DNA from: Gloeopeniophorella convolvens
Lineage: Eukaryota; Basidiomycota; Agaricomycetes; Russulales
Length of the DNA stretch: 64,000 bases
Assembly: GCA_022496205.1 (NCBI GenBank)
Contig: WTXD01000001.1
Span: 1 to 64,000 of the forward strand
Direction of reading: 5' to 3'
Position 1 is the stretch's first letter. The number at the start of each line of letters is the position of its first letter. Shown one piece after another: positions 13,040 to 24,961 of this stretch. Under the pieces are notes generated by a model. The model saw only the letters and a list, made by a program, of their open reading frames with translations. It did not search any database and was not told the DNA's origin. The translations under genes were made by a program, and so were the position numbers.

Positions 13040-13923
13040 CGCGCGCTGCTTTGGTGCTATACAAGAACGAGCGCGCCGTCGCGACTACTCACGATGTAAC
13101 GATCTACGCGCAAAATGCCCCGAAGAGCAGCTTCTCGTCCAGCGTACCGACCTCACGCACGTAGAACAGATCGAGCAGCTGTTCAACGGGACGTCGAGAC
13201 ACTTCCACCGCCTTGATGCGTAGTCAACAACGCCGGGTACAGCGTCATCGGGGAGATCAAGGCTATCGCAGATGACAAGGCGCGGTACTAAATCGAGACG
13301 CTGTTCTGGAGACCGATTATTATCATGAAAAGGGTGCGTGGTCTGCGGATGCGCAGCACGCAGCGCGCTGATGCACAACCCAGACTGCAGGCCATCCGCA
13401 TATTAAGGCGTTGGCGGACGCGTCCTGGCCGTCCCGTCGGTGGCCACGCCGCCAACGCGACGCACGCGTACTACAACGCTGGGGGGTTTGGTGAGCCGCT
13501 GCGCATGTCCCACCCGCCAACGCGGCGCCCGTTGCGGCACTCGAGGGCTTTACCGGGGCATTCGCGCGCGAGACGCCGCCTGAATGGGTCATCAAGAACA
13601 TCATCATCGAGCCGGGCGCGATGGTGCGCGTCGTGCGGTACCCCGCGTACGACGATTGCTCGCCCGGCGTACCCCTGCTACGCATAACGGGCGCTTTCCC
13701 GCGCAGAGGCAACGTTGCGCGCGCCGCGTGCCCGATGTACGACATCGCGGGCGTCGCGGAGCCTCCACTGCGTCTGCAGCTCGAGTGTGAGGCGTGGGGC
13801 ATCTTCAACGCGCGCGCAGAGGCAACGCTTGCGGACCAGGAGAAGTGGGCGTCGTGGAGCCACGGGACAAACCAGGACGGCTATGGACCGGACGTTCGGG
13901 AGAAGCTCGCGGAGGCGAAATAA
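13040..13923 (+). pseudogene. Decayed short-chain dehydrogenase/reductase (SDR)
   Basis: SDR hallmarks appear in order but in different frames. They are an upstream DLTHVEQIEQLF segment, the NNAG motif as VNNAGYSVIGEI at about 13224-13260, a LEGFTGAFARETPPEW segment before IIIEPG (the substrate-side region), and a C-terminal stretch at 13621-13923 with MYDIAG and EPPLRL. The frame is broken by a TAG right before VNNAG, a TAA about 70 bp later and further shifts. The N-terminal Rossmann glycine motif and the YxxxK catalytic pair are not readable. It lies in the degenerate zone between NLR-B and NLR-C. The SDR origin is clear; substrate cannot be said. Confidence 0.75.
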
Positions 13924-14242
13924 AGGAAAGTAATATGTAGACCCGGGTCGGGCGGGAGGTGGTCCTGCTTATAATCATAATGTGGATGCGCGATTTCATT
14001 CTCGCACTTAAGCAGTCGTTCATGTGCATGTTTCGAAGTAGCGTCGTGGTCGTTCGTAAAGGGCTAACAATTGCCAACAGGACGATCTTGAGATTGTCAA
14101 CTCTAGGTCTAAGGTGTATAGTACAACGCCAGGAAAGACACGTGAGACCCGCAATACGAACGGGTATAATGGCATCCTTCAAGAATAAAACAAGAAAATA
14201 AAAACCGCGGGGACAAATAGACAAATATTACTTCGTAGCTAG

Positions 14243-15233
14243 CTACACCGCCAAACGACGCCGGACCCGCTTTCGACGTCCCGGCGGATGGCGTTGAATT
14301 GAGCACGTGTGGGCCTCTGGCGGATATCACGTAGATATATTTTCGATGACGGGCACTGACATCGTTTGGACCTCCGGTTGTGACGTCTTTTTGACATCAC
14401 CAAATAAGGAGGTCGACGGAATGCCTCTCAGACCTCGATCCGAGGTCGCGCTCTCGACTTAGCATTTTTTCTGGCAACTGGGCACACCAAAGGTGCCGCA
14501 CGCACCATCTGTCACATATTGTCACGCTACGGTCACAAGCCAACGGCGCCGTTGTTCAGCCTTGCAGGACTCCTCCCCTCACACCTATCAGCATAGTCTC
14601 TCTTCTGCGTTGCTGCTATCCTCTCCCCTCACGATCTCTTTTCAAGTTAGGCTTCACAAGTACTCTGCCATAGGTGAATTCTTGTCTTGCTTCATATGGC
14701 TCTCGGTGTCCTGCCAGCCCACAGCAACTCAAGCACACTGTCCCACACACCCGGTTTAGCCCGCCCCCACTCCCTGCCTCCTACCACTTGTGCAGACCGG
14801 CCCTTTTCTCTCTGCCATCTGGTTTACCCATCCCCCCATTCACACTGTGTAGGGACCCAACTCTTTCATGGTATCAGCAATCATGTTCATTGATGGTTGG
14901 CCCTGTTTGTCGTGTATCATATGTACCATGTACCAATTCATCGCAGTAGTATATCAGAACAATGGAGCAGTACTTTTGTCCCAACCTGAATGTTCCCAAT
15001 GCTGCAGAGAACCGTGCCCAAGACTGCTGGCCAACCATTGGCTGCAACCAGACACGGACAGGCTGTCACACATGTCACGCGTTCACGTAATGGGGAGGTC
15101 AAACCGACCTCGATCTGGCTGAGATCAGACGGAGGTCCTGGCGGCTGGCATCCATCCGACATCCGATTGGAGCTCGAACCGAGCCCGACTTTTCGGACAT
15201 CGAAACCGGGGTGCGGGGAGTTTGGCGGTGTAG
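14243..15233. mobile_element. Non-autonomous TIR DNA transposon, 991 bp
   Basis: The ends form inverted repeats. The first 14 bases CTACACCGCCAAAC (14243-14256) are matched perfectly in reverse complement at 15220-15233. Similarity continues imperfectly to about 39 bp, including TTTCGACGTCC against TTTCGATGTCC. No transposase frame is present, so it would need help in trans. No flanking target-site duplication is obvious, so the insertion is old or the true ends differ slightly. The superfamily is not assigned. Confidence 0.65.
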
Positions 15234-15402
15234 TCCGCGCCAATGTCCTGAATCAAAAGTGTACCAAAACGCCTGCACAATTCTGGTAAATGTGGAATTG
15301 AGCTTTGGGGTCGTCTGGGTCAGTTAGAGAAGCTATAGCTGTAAAGGGCACGGAACGCACAGTATGACATACGATCCCGTCCTCGCAGTGCACGCTCATC
15401 AC

Positions 15403-16174
15403 TTACTCCATGTTCGGAAGCACCTCCGGGAACATCAAAGGCAGTGGCATGCCCGCGCACCAGGGGAGGTACGAATCGACGCACAGCACGCCCTCCTCCC
15501 AGCGCGGCGTGGGTGCGACGGTGCGCATCCCGCAGCTGACCATGTGCGACTGCATCTTGTACGGCAGCCGGCGGGGCGGCGTCATCTAGACCACATCGCA
15601 CCACGCGGGCCACGGGACAACATCCGCCGCCGTGCCGCCGTGCTAGGCGAAGAAGTCGAGCAGCACGCATGCGGGGGACGTGCACCTCGAGTTGCTCCTG
15701 CCCGCGCTCGACAGGGCTCGTCGTCACCTGCAGCGCGACGAGCCGCTCGCGCGGGTCCGCGTGGAACGAGCCCGTCGCAAAGGAGCCGCGCATGGGCGGC
15801 GCGTTCCGGCGAATGCGGATGTATCGCGTCGTTGTGGTGGGAAGAACAGCTCGAAGCGCCGCGGCTTGCGCGAGGACCCGGGAACTGCGTGGGCGGCGAG
15901 TCGCGGAAGTATTGACGTGGGGCGTGTCTTCCGAGGACATCATGTAGAGGATGTGGTACTCGTCGAGGAAGTCGACGGACGAGAACCGCACGTCGGAGAC
16001 CTGGCCAGCGTTCGATGATATCAGGCAGCCCCAGACCAAGGGATTTACGCACCTGATTAGAGATCTGCTGTCCATCTTCCAGCTCCAGATTGAAATGTAC
16101 TTGGTGCGCGTGCCGGCCGCGACGTGGTCTCCGCAGACGCACAGTTGTTGAGCTGAGCGCGGATGCCGTGCCAT
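15403..16174 (-). pseudogene. Broken F-box-type protein, C-terminal region
   Basis: The - strand reads coherently from 16174 to about 15670 in a pattern I know from Agaricomycete F-box proteins: CGDHVAAGTRTKYISIWSWK, then FLDEYHILYMMSSEDT, then LEVHVP. It then shifts frame and continues with two in-frame TAG codons (after VLLDFFA and after WCDVV). It ends in LPYKMQSHMVSCGMRTVAP and EEGVLCVDSYLP before a stop at about 15403. The N-terminal F-box itself is not found upstream. The mixture of frame loss and stops makes a working gene unlikely. Confidence 0.65.
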
Positions 16175-17739
16175 GAATTGAAAGAACCCATATGCCCGAC
16201 CGAAGGTTGAACCTCAGTAGATGGGTAGGTACTGGGATGTGTCGATGCAGAAGCTAGTAGCTTCCGGTGGGACGTTCAGGACCTAACGGCTGCCTCGATC
16301 TGGCGGAGCTGCGAAGGCACATGGGGAACAAGGAGTCCTGACGGGACCCCACGGCACCGACGCGCTCCGTTGGGAAGACAACGCCATTCCTAGAGACGGA
16401 TGAGGGGTGTCCACAGATGCGCTGGGACTAGCTTGAGCAAGTCCCCAGAGTGAGGGAGGGTATTTACGTACGGGAGAGCAGGGAGGACCTCCACGAGATA
16501 CTCGAGCCTGACGGAGGGACAGTGGAAGCGAAACTTGCACTTGCAGGATACGGAGGAGTAAATCTTTGAAGATGTTGCTCCTCAAAAAGCTTTCCCGAGC
16601 CCATCAGGGAAGGCCTTCAAGATTCCGTAAGGTGAGTATTACATGACAGAGCTTAGGTATCCTGTGTGGCATGGGCTGGGTGAATGGACATGGTGTAGCA
16701 TAGGCTGGGTGTGTGCAACATAAGATGAGGGCGTGCCAGCAATGTCGACTCGTGCGCGTGAGTGGGCAGGAATGGGCTTTTCGGAATAGGGTCCGCAGGT
16801 ATCCCGGTACGGGCCGGGAAGTGTCCGGGGTCGCGCGCTCGGAAGACCTCACCAACTTCACGATGCGAATGTCGAGTCTGCGCCGCTCGCCAGCTCTCTT
16901 TTCCTTTGACCAGTTTCGTCACTACTTTCCGAATTTCTCGGATCCCTCTCGCGGCTCTCTCAACCTCGAAAATATACCAAGCCCGTCAATTCCCTTCCCT
17001 GAGGTTCAGCGCAACGAGCCGTCACATTTTCAGCATCCAATCAGCTCCCCAGCCCACCTTGTGTGTCATTAAAATCGCTCTGGAGGTCTTCCTATTCGGC
17101 AGAATGGGAATGGGGGCATAGTGATGCCCGGCGCGCGTGTGTTTCCCATCGCTCTCGTATCGGCACGGCTGATCCCTTAGGCCTTTGGGTCGCATCTGGT
17201 CGCTGAAGCTAGTGAACGTCAGGCGAGGTGTACAACATTCTTTGGCTTGCGAAACCTTCCCTTGGGAGCTGGGTCTAACGGCTCTTCGACCCTTCGTACA
17301 TTCTGCTCAACGTCTCCGGGCGCGCTGGCCCTTATTGAGGTTCAAACATTCCCGCTATAGTCGCGCCGCAGCTCAGGCCTTCAGGCCCATCTCCGGGTGC
17401 CTTGCACCTTGCGACAACGCGAAGCCCCCGCCCAAATAACTGCATACATCGCCGCCGAGCCGTGCGCAGTCACTGTCGGTGGGGGACCTAAAGCGACTTT
17501 GTCCCAGATCAACGAAGCATCTCCATCCAGTATCGTCGTATGCCGCTCTGAATCCCGTAGACGTACCGATACTCTCGATATCGTCCGTCATTTTTCTGGA
17601 TAGACGTCTATTGCATTTCCGTCGTATGAGACCCAGATGGAGGTTCAGTGCGGATTTGAGCGACCAGACAATCAACTCTATCCGCATCATAATTTACAAC
17701 GTGGGTATCGTGCAGAATGACAACAACGGAGGTGTATAT
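16175..17739. other. Intergenic stretch downstream of NLR-C
   Basis: Apart from the 75-bp repeat at 16655-16729, nothing is recognisable here. Open frames are short and match no family known to me. It includes the 3' flank of NLR-C. Confidence 0.4.
16655..16729. repeat. Dispersed 75-bp repeat, copy 2
   Basis: Matches 4484-4559 in the same orientation over about 75 bp. It sits in non-coding sequence between the F-box remnant and the 3' end of NLR-C. A short mobile or SINE-like origin is possible but not shown. Confidence 0.65.
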
Positions 17740-20700
17740 CTACGAGGCAGCGCGCTGGTCGTTTCCAAAGCACATCGTCCACCGCGATCCGTGAACAAAC
17801 CGGCTGCTATCTAAGACGGTCTCGTGTTTCGCTCTAACCCATACATTATTCTGCCGCGGAAGGCCAACCCAGTGTGGTTCAGGGATCCAGACTAAAAGCT
17901 CACCACCGGCACCCCGAACCCACCCATCGTCGTCTAGCGCGAACCCTTCATCCGTCCGAAAGTCTACAGTGACTGGGGCGCTGCCGTTGTGATGACTGGC
18001 ACGGGAGCTGTCCAAACTCGGAGCACCTGTCGCGGATAGGTCGGTCGCTGGCATGGTCCACACCCGAACTGAGGTGTCGACGGAGCCCGAGACGAGGTGT
18101 TGGCCATCGGGAGAATAGGCGACAGACATGACCGTGGCCGCGTGCCCTCTGAGCGGGTCAGAGACTGCGCGTCCTGTTGTGGCGTCCAAGATGCGAATTG
18201 GACCATTTATCCAGCCCGAGGCGACTTGGCCACCGTCCGGCGAGAATGATACAGAAAAGGGAAGAACACCTCCGGGCTCGAAGGGGTCCGTAGCTGGCTG
18301 TCCCGTTGCAGCATCCCAAATGCGGATTGAACCATCGATCGAGGCTGAGGCAATGTGTCGGCCATCGGGAGAGAATGTGACAGAGAGAACCCAATGAGTA
18401 TGCCCCGTGAATGGTCCTGCAGTTTCCTGCCCTGTCGTGACATCCCACACTCGGATCGTGTGATCGTCCGAGCCAGAAGCGATATGTTGGCCATTCGGCG
18501 AGAACGCGATGGACCGGATGCTATCTTTGTGACCTGTGAACGACCTCGCCACTGGCTTTCCCGTTGCGGCATCCCAGATACGGATCGTCTCGTCAACGGA
18601 GCCCGAGGCGATCAAACGGCCGTCCGGGGAGAACGCGACAGACTTGACCGTTCCTTCATGTCCCTCGAGCGGCCTGATTGCGACCTGGCCTGCCGTGACG
18701 TCCCAGACACGGATCGTCCGATCTTGCGAGCCAGAAGCAATCTGTCGGTTATCTGGGGAGAAAGCGACAGAGCTGACATCGCCTGTATGTCCTGTGAGAG
18801 GCTCTCCTACTGCCTGACCAGTCGCGGCATCCCATATGCGGACCGTGCCATCCTTTGATCCCGAGGCGACAAGGCGGCCATCCGGTGAGAACGCGACCGA
18901 CCAAACGGTGTCCGTATGCCCTCCGAGCGGTCTAGAACCCGTCTCTGCCTCAGCAGCACGTAGAGCGTCGAATGTGTCAACCTCTGAACCCGAGGTGATG
19001 GGCTGACTATCCTGGGGAAGTGAGACATCGACATCCCGCCCTACAGGTCCTTGCATCTCCGGATCGGCTGGCCACGCTGGGAACATATCCCAGATGCGCA
19101 CCGTCTTATCTCCCGAGCCTGAAACGGCATGTCGACCATCTGGCGAGAGTGCAACGGATGTCACGGCTGCCCCATGACCAGTGAGTGGCTCTCCAACTGG
19201 GGTTCGAGTCCTGGCATTCCAGACGCGGATCGTCGAGTCGGCTGAACACGAGAAAATGTATCGGCTGCTTTGAGAGATGGCGACAGAGAAAATGATGCCG
19301 GTGTGCCCCTCGAGCGGCGCTGCGACCGAGCTCCCTGTGGTCGCATCCCAGATGCGGATCGTCTCATCCTCTGAGCCAGAGACAATATACTGTCCATCCG
19401 GGGAGAACGTGACAGAGCTGACGGCGTTGTTATGTCCAGGCTCGAGGGACCCTATGACCGGCTCTCCAGTTGTTGCACTCCATACGCGGATGGTCTTGTC
19501 AGCCGAACCCGAGACGATCTTGAGACCATCCGGAGAGAACGCGACAGACTTGACGGGGCCCGTGTGTCCCGTGAATGGCTCCATAACCATCTTCCCTGTA
19601 GAGATATCCCGGACGCAGATTGTCCGATCACGCGAGCCCGAGGCGACGCGTCGGCCGTCCGGTGAGATTGCGACAGTATTGACCCAATCTGTGTGTCCCG
19701 TGAAAGGCTCTGAGACTGCCTTCCCCGTCGCGGCGTCCCAGACCCGGATCGTATGATCGGCCGAACCGGAGACGATGTGTCGACCATCTGGGGAAAACGC
19801 GACAGACCAGACGGGACCTGTATGCCCAATGAGTGGCTCGAGAACTTCCTGGCCGGTTGAAGAATTGAAGACGTGGATCGTGCTGTCCACGAGGCCCGAA
19901 GCAACGCGCGTACCACGGCCCGGCGAGAACGCGACGGAAAGGCACATTGCGCCCACGCTGATGACAGTCTCCTGCGCTAGCCAATGAACTAGCCTCCCTC
20001 GTTTCAGTGCCATCGTGTTTGGAAACATCTTGCCATAACGCTTGAGGACATGCGACGACGATGGGGAGAATGGGATTGCAGACAGGTAGATGTGCGGGGC
20101 GCTCTGGGAAATGGGCATGGCGAAGTACCGAACGAACGCAGCTGCATCATTGACGAAAGACGATAGCGTGCGTAGTTCGGAAACAGTGTTCTATAGGAAG
20201 TACTGCTTGTGAGTGATGCGAGGAAAAAGAAAAGCGAGCCTATAAGCGCTCACATTGTGCTCCTCGGGAAGCCATTCTTTCAACGTGGACAATGCTTGGG
20301 GAGCAAGATAGACGCAGTCAAGGAGGCTGAGAGATTCAAGCCAAAATGGAAACTTCGTCAGTAAGAGCGCCTGGAGTTTCCCCATCAGATCGGGATGGAA
20401 CGGTACGTGTTGCAAGTGGTTGTTCCAGAAGCGACTGGCGTAGGATAGGGCGCGGGAGATGTACTGGGCTACGAGGAGGTGGATGTTAGGGATATCTGAG
20501 TTCTTCTGATACGACGATACGAGGTTGCACATGTTGAAATGGACTTTGCCTATCAGGAGGCCGAGGCAGCAGTAGGCCATCTGGCGATGAGAAGCGGCGA
20601 CATCTATCCAGAACTTCCCCGCCCTCTCTTTCGAAGTGAGGAAGTCACGGAATGAAGTATGGAGTGAGGTTACAGGCCGGCCAGAGTCGACAGGGGCGAC

Positions 20701-23614
20701 ATTGCTCAGAAGCGAGCCAAGGTTACGGACAGTGGCGGAGACAGAATTGGGACTATCAGCGTCATCAGGGTGAGAATGACGCCGCAGATCAGTTAACGAA
20801 AGACTGGATAATGGTTCGAACGCGGAGAACAGTTGACCCATGACTGATCGATATCTTCGTTGAACCTGAAGGTCGGTGAGGTCAAAGTACGATTCGAGGA
20901 TCGTTTTGTATAAGGCGTCCAGAGGATGGTTTCGCTGATGACTTGGGGCAGGTTCCAAGAGGCGCTGCACGAGATCTTCTTCCGTAAGCCCGCTGGGTGG
21001 GTTTTGAATGTACTGACAAGCAGCAGCGGCCCACTGGAATAGTCCCTCCGCCTTCCTTGCGAAATCTTCGCCGTGTTCGTGATAGAGACCAGGGGATAGA
21101 TTGGCTTCGAGGTAGGCGCGAATGTCCCTCTCAGAGGCAGCAGATAGAGCTGGATCATCCATCCGGATGACACTCATCGACCCGGCATCGTGCAAGGCAC
21201 GCTCAATATCGTGCTCCGGTCTCGAGGTGATGAGGATGCGGAAGTTTGAAGGAAGTTCGCGGATGTGATCCGCAAGGAACGTATGCAGCCCATTTCTGCC
21301 GGTCACGCCCGATGCTTCATCCAGGGCGTCAACGACGACGAAAATAGGACCGACAACGGCTGCGTCTGCAAATGGCTGTAACAGTAGGGATTTGAATATT
21401 TTGGAGAGGTCTTTCGTGCCACGCCGGGTGGATGTATCATTCTGAACCATCCTCCCTAAGGAGGATCGAAATGCAGGGTAACGGTCTGACAGATCGCGTG
21501 CGAGGCCGGTGAAAAGGAGGTGGGGCTCTCGATCGGTTTCAAGTTGCCCGCCGCGCAAAAAGATGAACGACGACGTAAGACGGCCCATTTCACCGAAGCG
21601 GCGAGCAACTTCGTGTGCGATTGATGACTTGCCCGTCCCGCTTGCCCGAACAACACCAGCCCGCGCGTCGAGTCGGGGCTGTTCACCCAGTCGGTGATGT
21701 AATCCAAAAACGCAATCCGGGTGCCCGAGAGACATCCCTTGTCGCTGCGGAAGGATGTATCTGATGGATATGGGATTTCGCGGATCAGAGCGTTGATGTC
21801 TGCCAAAGGATGCAGACGACACTGTAAGTTCCATATCCGCGCCGTCCTTCAGAACCACGTACCTGCATCAACTGCCATGCTCAGAACGCTTTCCAGCTGG
21901 CAAGAGATCCCATCAAGTCGAGTAGATGCTCGATCAATTCGGGCCGACACGCCCCCCAAGTTAGCCTCGATTGTCAAGGCAGCTCTCTCGGTGGCTATGG
22001 TAGCGTGCCGCAGTAAGTCCACCTGCATATCTTCAAGCTTTGCGCAGTAGTCGCGAATTCGATCATCAACACCGCTGCCCGTGTTCTGCCATAATCGCCT
22101 CCCTGCGGGGTATGAGTCAACGTAGAGTCTGGTGACCAACAGATAAGACGTACAGAATTCAGTGTTCTGAGCGTATGTCTGAATAAAATCTCCACAGTCA
22201 CAGACATGTCGCAACATATCCTTGAGGATTGATCTTGCTTGGATCGTGGTCTGGCGGCCTCTAGGAAGCTTGCCTCTTCCAGGAGATCAAACGAGTCGCG
22301 GATGGCTCGAAGTAATGTTAAGACATTTGCATCACGTTTGACTTGAGACAAGAATGTCTAAGTATTTGAGCGACGTCAGGCATTGTGTACTCTATGACCA
22401 ACCTTAAGGGCAGCAGACGCACCTTTGGGATAAAGCACAGGATGCTCCATGCCATCTTCGCGTAAGGATGAATCTGGTCGACGGGCGTTAGTCGCTCTGC
22501 TTATGTGTGAAGCGCGAGCTCAAAGATACCTCTGCCATTCTTTCCGTGATATCTACAACCCACTTCAACTTGCTGACCGCCGTCTCCCACGTACTGTACA
22601 GGTCGCCTGCCTGACTCAGCTGTTCGGGCGTTTGATCCGCGCTGTCCATGAATGTCGAAATTGGCTTCGAAGCGAATCTCATCAATGTCGTCGCCTTATC
22701 CGCCTGACTCAACGTTATCTGTGCACGCGTCTCGAGCTCGCTCTTTTTGAATGAGCCTGCGGGCGGGCTGCTACCGGTGGAGATAACACGCAGCGGCGGC
22801 TGTCCGGAGGATCAAAATCAACCAGGGCCAGGACCGTTGACGCCGTATAGCGCCGTATTCGGAACGGAGCACGCACCTCCCGGACCGCGATCTCCACGCT
22901 CAGGGTCGCTTGCCACGTTGACCGGGTAGCGATGCCTTCACCAGGAACAATGGGTATGTCTACAGTCGGATCGTCAAATCCCGAAAAACTGCGGCTCTGG
23001 CACGTTGGATGTACCGCGTGAGAAAGAGGCGCAGAGCGATTCGAACGACAGTTCGGCGGTTCCTACGAGGACGTCCGAGTGCAGCCTCCGTTTCGCCACA
23101 AGGCGCAGACTAAGGCTTGAGCCTGATTCTACTAGACTGCAGGGGTCTGTCAGCCGGCAATTCGGGATCGGTGAGCCTGAGAGCTGATACTCACAACTCG
23201 CCAAGTGCCACATCCCATATGACTGACTGGCGCTCACTCTTAACCTCCGGCGTCGCGTTGGCCGTTGCACTGTCAGTTGCGGTCACAAGAAAACGTCGAT
23301 TCTTAGGCTTGCTGGAAGGAAGCCATTTGATGTCATTGTCGAATCGAAGTGACATGATACCGTTCGCACGAATGACTACAATAAAGAAGTTCAGAGTCGT
23401 GTGGTGGGACAAGTATGGCTCGAGCCTCGCTCACCCTTCAGGTTGAATCGGGTGGTATGCGGTAGATCTATGCTTTCTGGCGCAGTGACGACCTCTGAAC
23501 TGCTTGACGATCGTGTCGGTCATGACATTGAAATGAGATTCCAACGTACGTTATCCCTGATGCCTGCGGCCCAGGTGCGCTTGGACTGATAGAGGAACAG
23601 GGAACGGACTCCAT
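17740..23614 (-). pseudogene. C2-NACHT-WD40 NOD-like receptor with two frameshifts (NLR-C)
   Basis: Same architecture as NLR-B and NLR-D, - strand. Proposed exons: 23550-23614, 23435-23499, 23195-23375, 23015-23136, 22877-22959, 22530-22799, 22423-22473, 22154-22357, 21863-22102, 20254-21799 and 17740-20190. A C2-like domain (SLSLRLVAKRRLHSDVLVG) and helical linker precede a NACHT with Walker B GPIFVVVDALDE. Fourteen WD40 repeats follow as 7 + 7, split by a spacer of about 55 residues, and then the shared tail. Two one-base deletions break it. One is in the exon at 22154-22357 (204 bp against 205 in B and D, near 22255). The other is at about 21637 inside Walker A, where FGQAG is followed out of frame by TGKSS. 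All repeats remain open, so decay is recent or these are assembly errors. The start is uncertain; an upstream ATG at about 23687 needs a 32-bp intron. Confidence 0.8.
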
Positions 23615-24961
23615 CAGCCTGAGATCTGTGTAAGTCTGATGTTCACTCACGAGGTCGCCATTGTTTGATCGTCCATAGTGTAATGAGGCTGATTGAATGG
23701 AACCTGGAACGACTAACAACGCACGGAAATGGGAACGATGCTGGCGGGACGACGGTCGAAGTGGTACGAGGAAGAGAAACACAGGACAAAGCAAACTACA
23801 CGTGTTGATGAACGCTAGCGATACGCCGCTCAGGGCCCATGTATGGTAGCCTGGTTACCGATCTCAAGTACATATGGCACAGGGCGCTTGACCACAAAAA
23901 CGCCTGAGCAGCGTTACTGATCAAGAGGCTCCTAATTACGTTTTGCTTGGCATGAACACCAATGTCGAAGGGAATCGATGGCCCAGCTTGCATATATGTA
24001 CCATATGGTCCTGGACGCTGCAGTGCGCCCTGATATTGTTCATTGAGGTACCCTAGCTTACCCCCGGACCCAGCGCAGCACGATGACACCATCCGTGGTA
24101 GTATATTTTCTTTTGGGGCGCAAATGGTGTTATATCACGGTATATGCACTGGGCACCCGCCAGAGGATCACCGCCGTCGTTCAGAGAATGATAGAGGCCC
24201 GAGGGGCAAATCGAGAAAATTGAGACTCACTCGCTATGCTGTACAACGGGAACAACGAGGCGGACCAGAAGGAGAGACGGCGACGGACGAGTTAGGGTGC
24301 CAGGTGGACGATCCGCATGATTCGCGTTCGGGAGGAGCGTGCTACGCGGACTCGAGACGAATGAAATGGAACAAAACCGTATCTGGGATGCATAGCAGAC
24401 AAATCGAACTTGGCGGTTGTGAAAACTATGGTCATCACGGTGGGTGGGCGGTAGTAGCGATCACATTTAATTCGAATATGCAGCCATACGTTAGGGGTAG
24501 AGTGACATGCCGAAGTGGTGCTATTCCGAAAACGGGAGGGAAGAAACACACGATGTCCAGCTCACCTCAACTCCAGAATACTGATCATGCCTTCTATCAC
24601 CGAACGACGACCCTGTCATATGCAGACTCGATATCTGAAGGAAGTCAATATTTAACGAAGCTGAGAAGAACGAGCAGTTTTTGAGGGGCACCGAGGAAGA
24701 GTATTCAACGGACTGACCGAAACCTGCTGTATCAGGAAGCAGCATCAGCGCGCGACTGGATGGCTCATGTTCGACCTGGACATCGAGGCGAATGACTGCC
24801 GGGGGGGCACGTTGGATGCGGCTGGTTGACTCTTGGGTTGACTCGGAGAGCGACGCTGGCGGCTCTCGCAGCCATCACGGGCACCTACTTTGCATTCAGT
24901 TCGGCGTTTGTCAGAATTTAATGACGTAAGTGCTTATGTAGGTACAGTGACGACAGTACAG
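23615..24961. other. Intergenic stretch between NLR-C and NLR-D
   Basis: This is the 5' flank of NLR-C and the 3' flank of NLR-D. A 213-codon open frame on the + strand (24043-24684) matches nothing I recognise and has no clear splice or start context, so it is not called as a gene. Confidence 0.4.

Noticed and set aside
15582..16142. 186-codon open frame on the - strand overlapping the F-box remnant
   Set aside because: It is in another frame than the recognisable F-box blocks and has shadow-like arginine-rich composition.
22799..22877. Apparent third frameshift in NLR-C
   Set aside because: A GTGCGT donor at 22876 and a CAG acceptor at 22800 remove the segment and restore the frame, so it is an intron.
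24043..24684. 213-codon open frame on the + strand
   Set aside because: No family match and no start context; lies between two NLRs where open frames by chance are common at this GC content.
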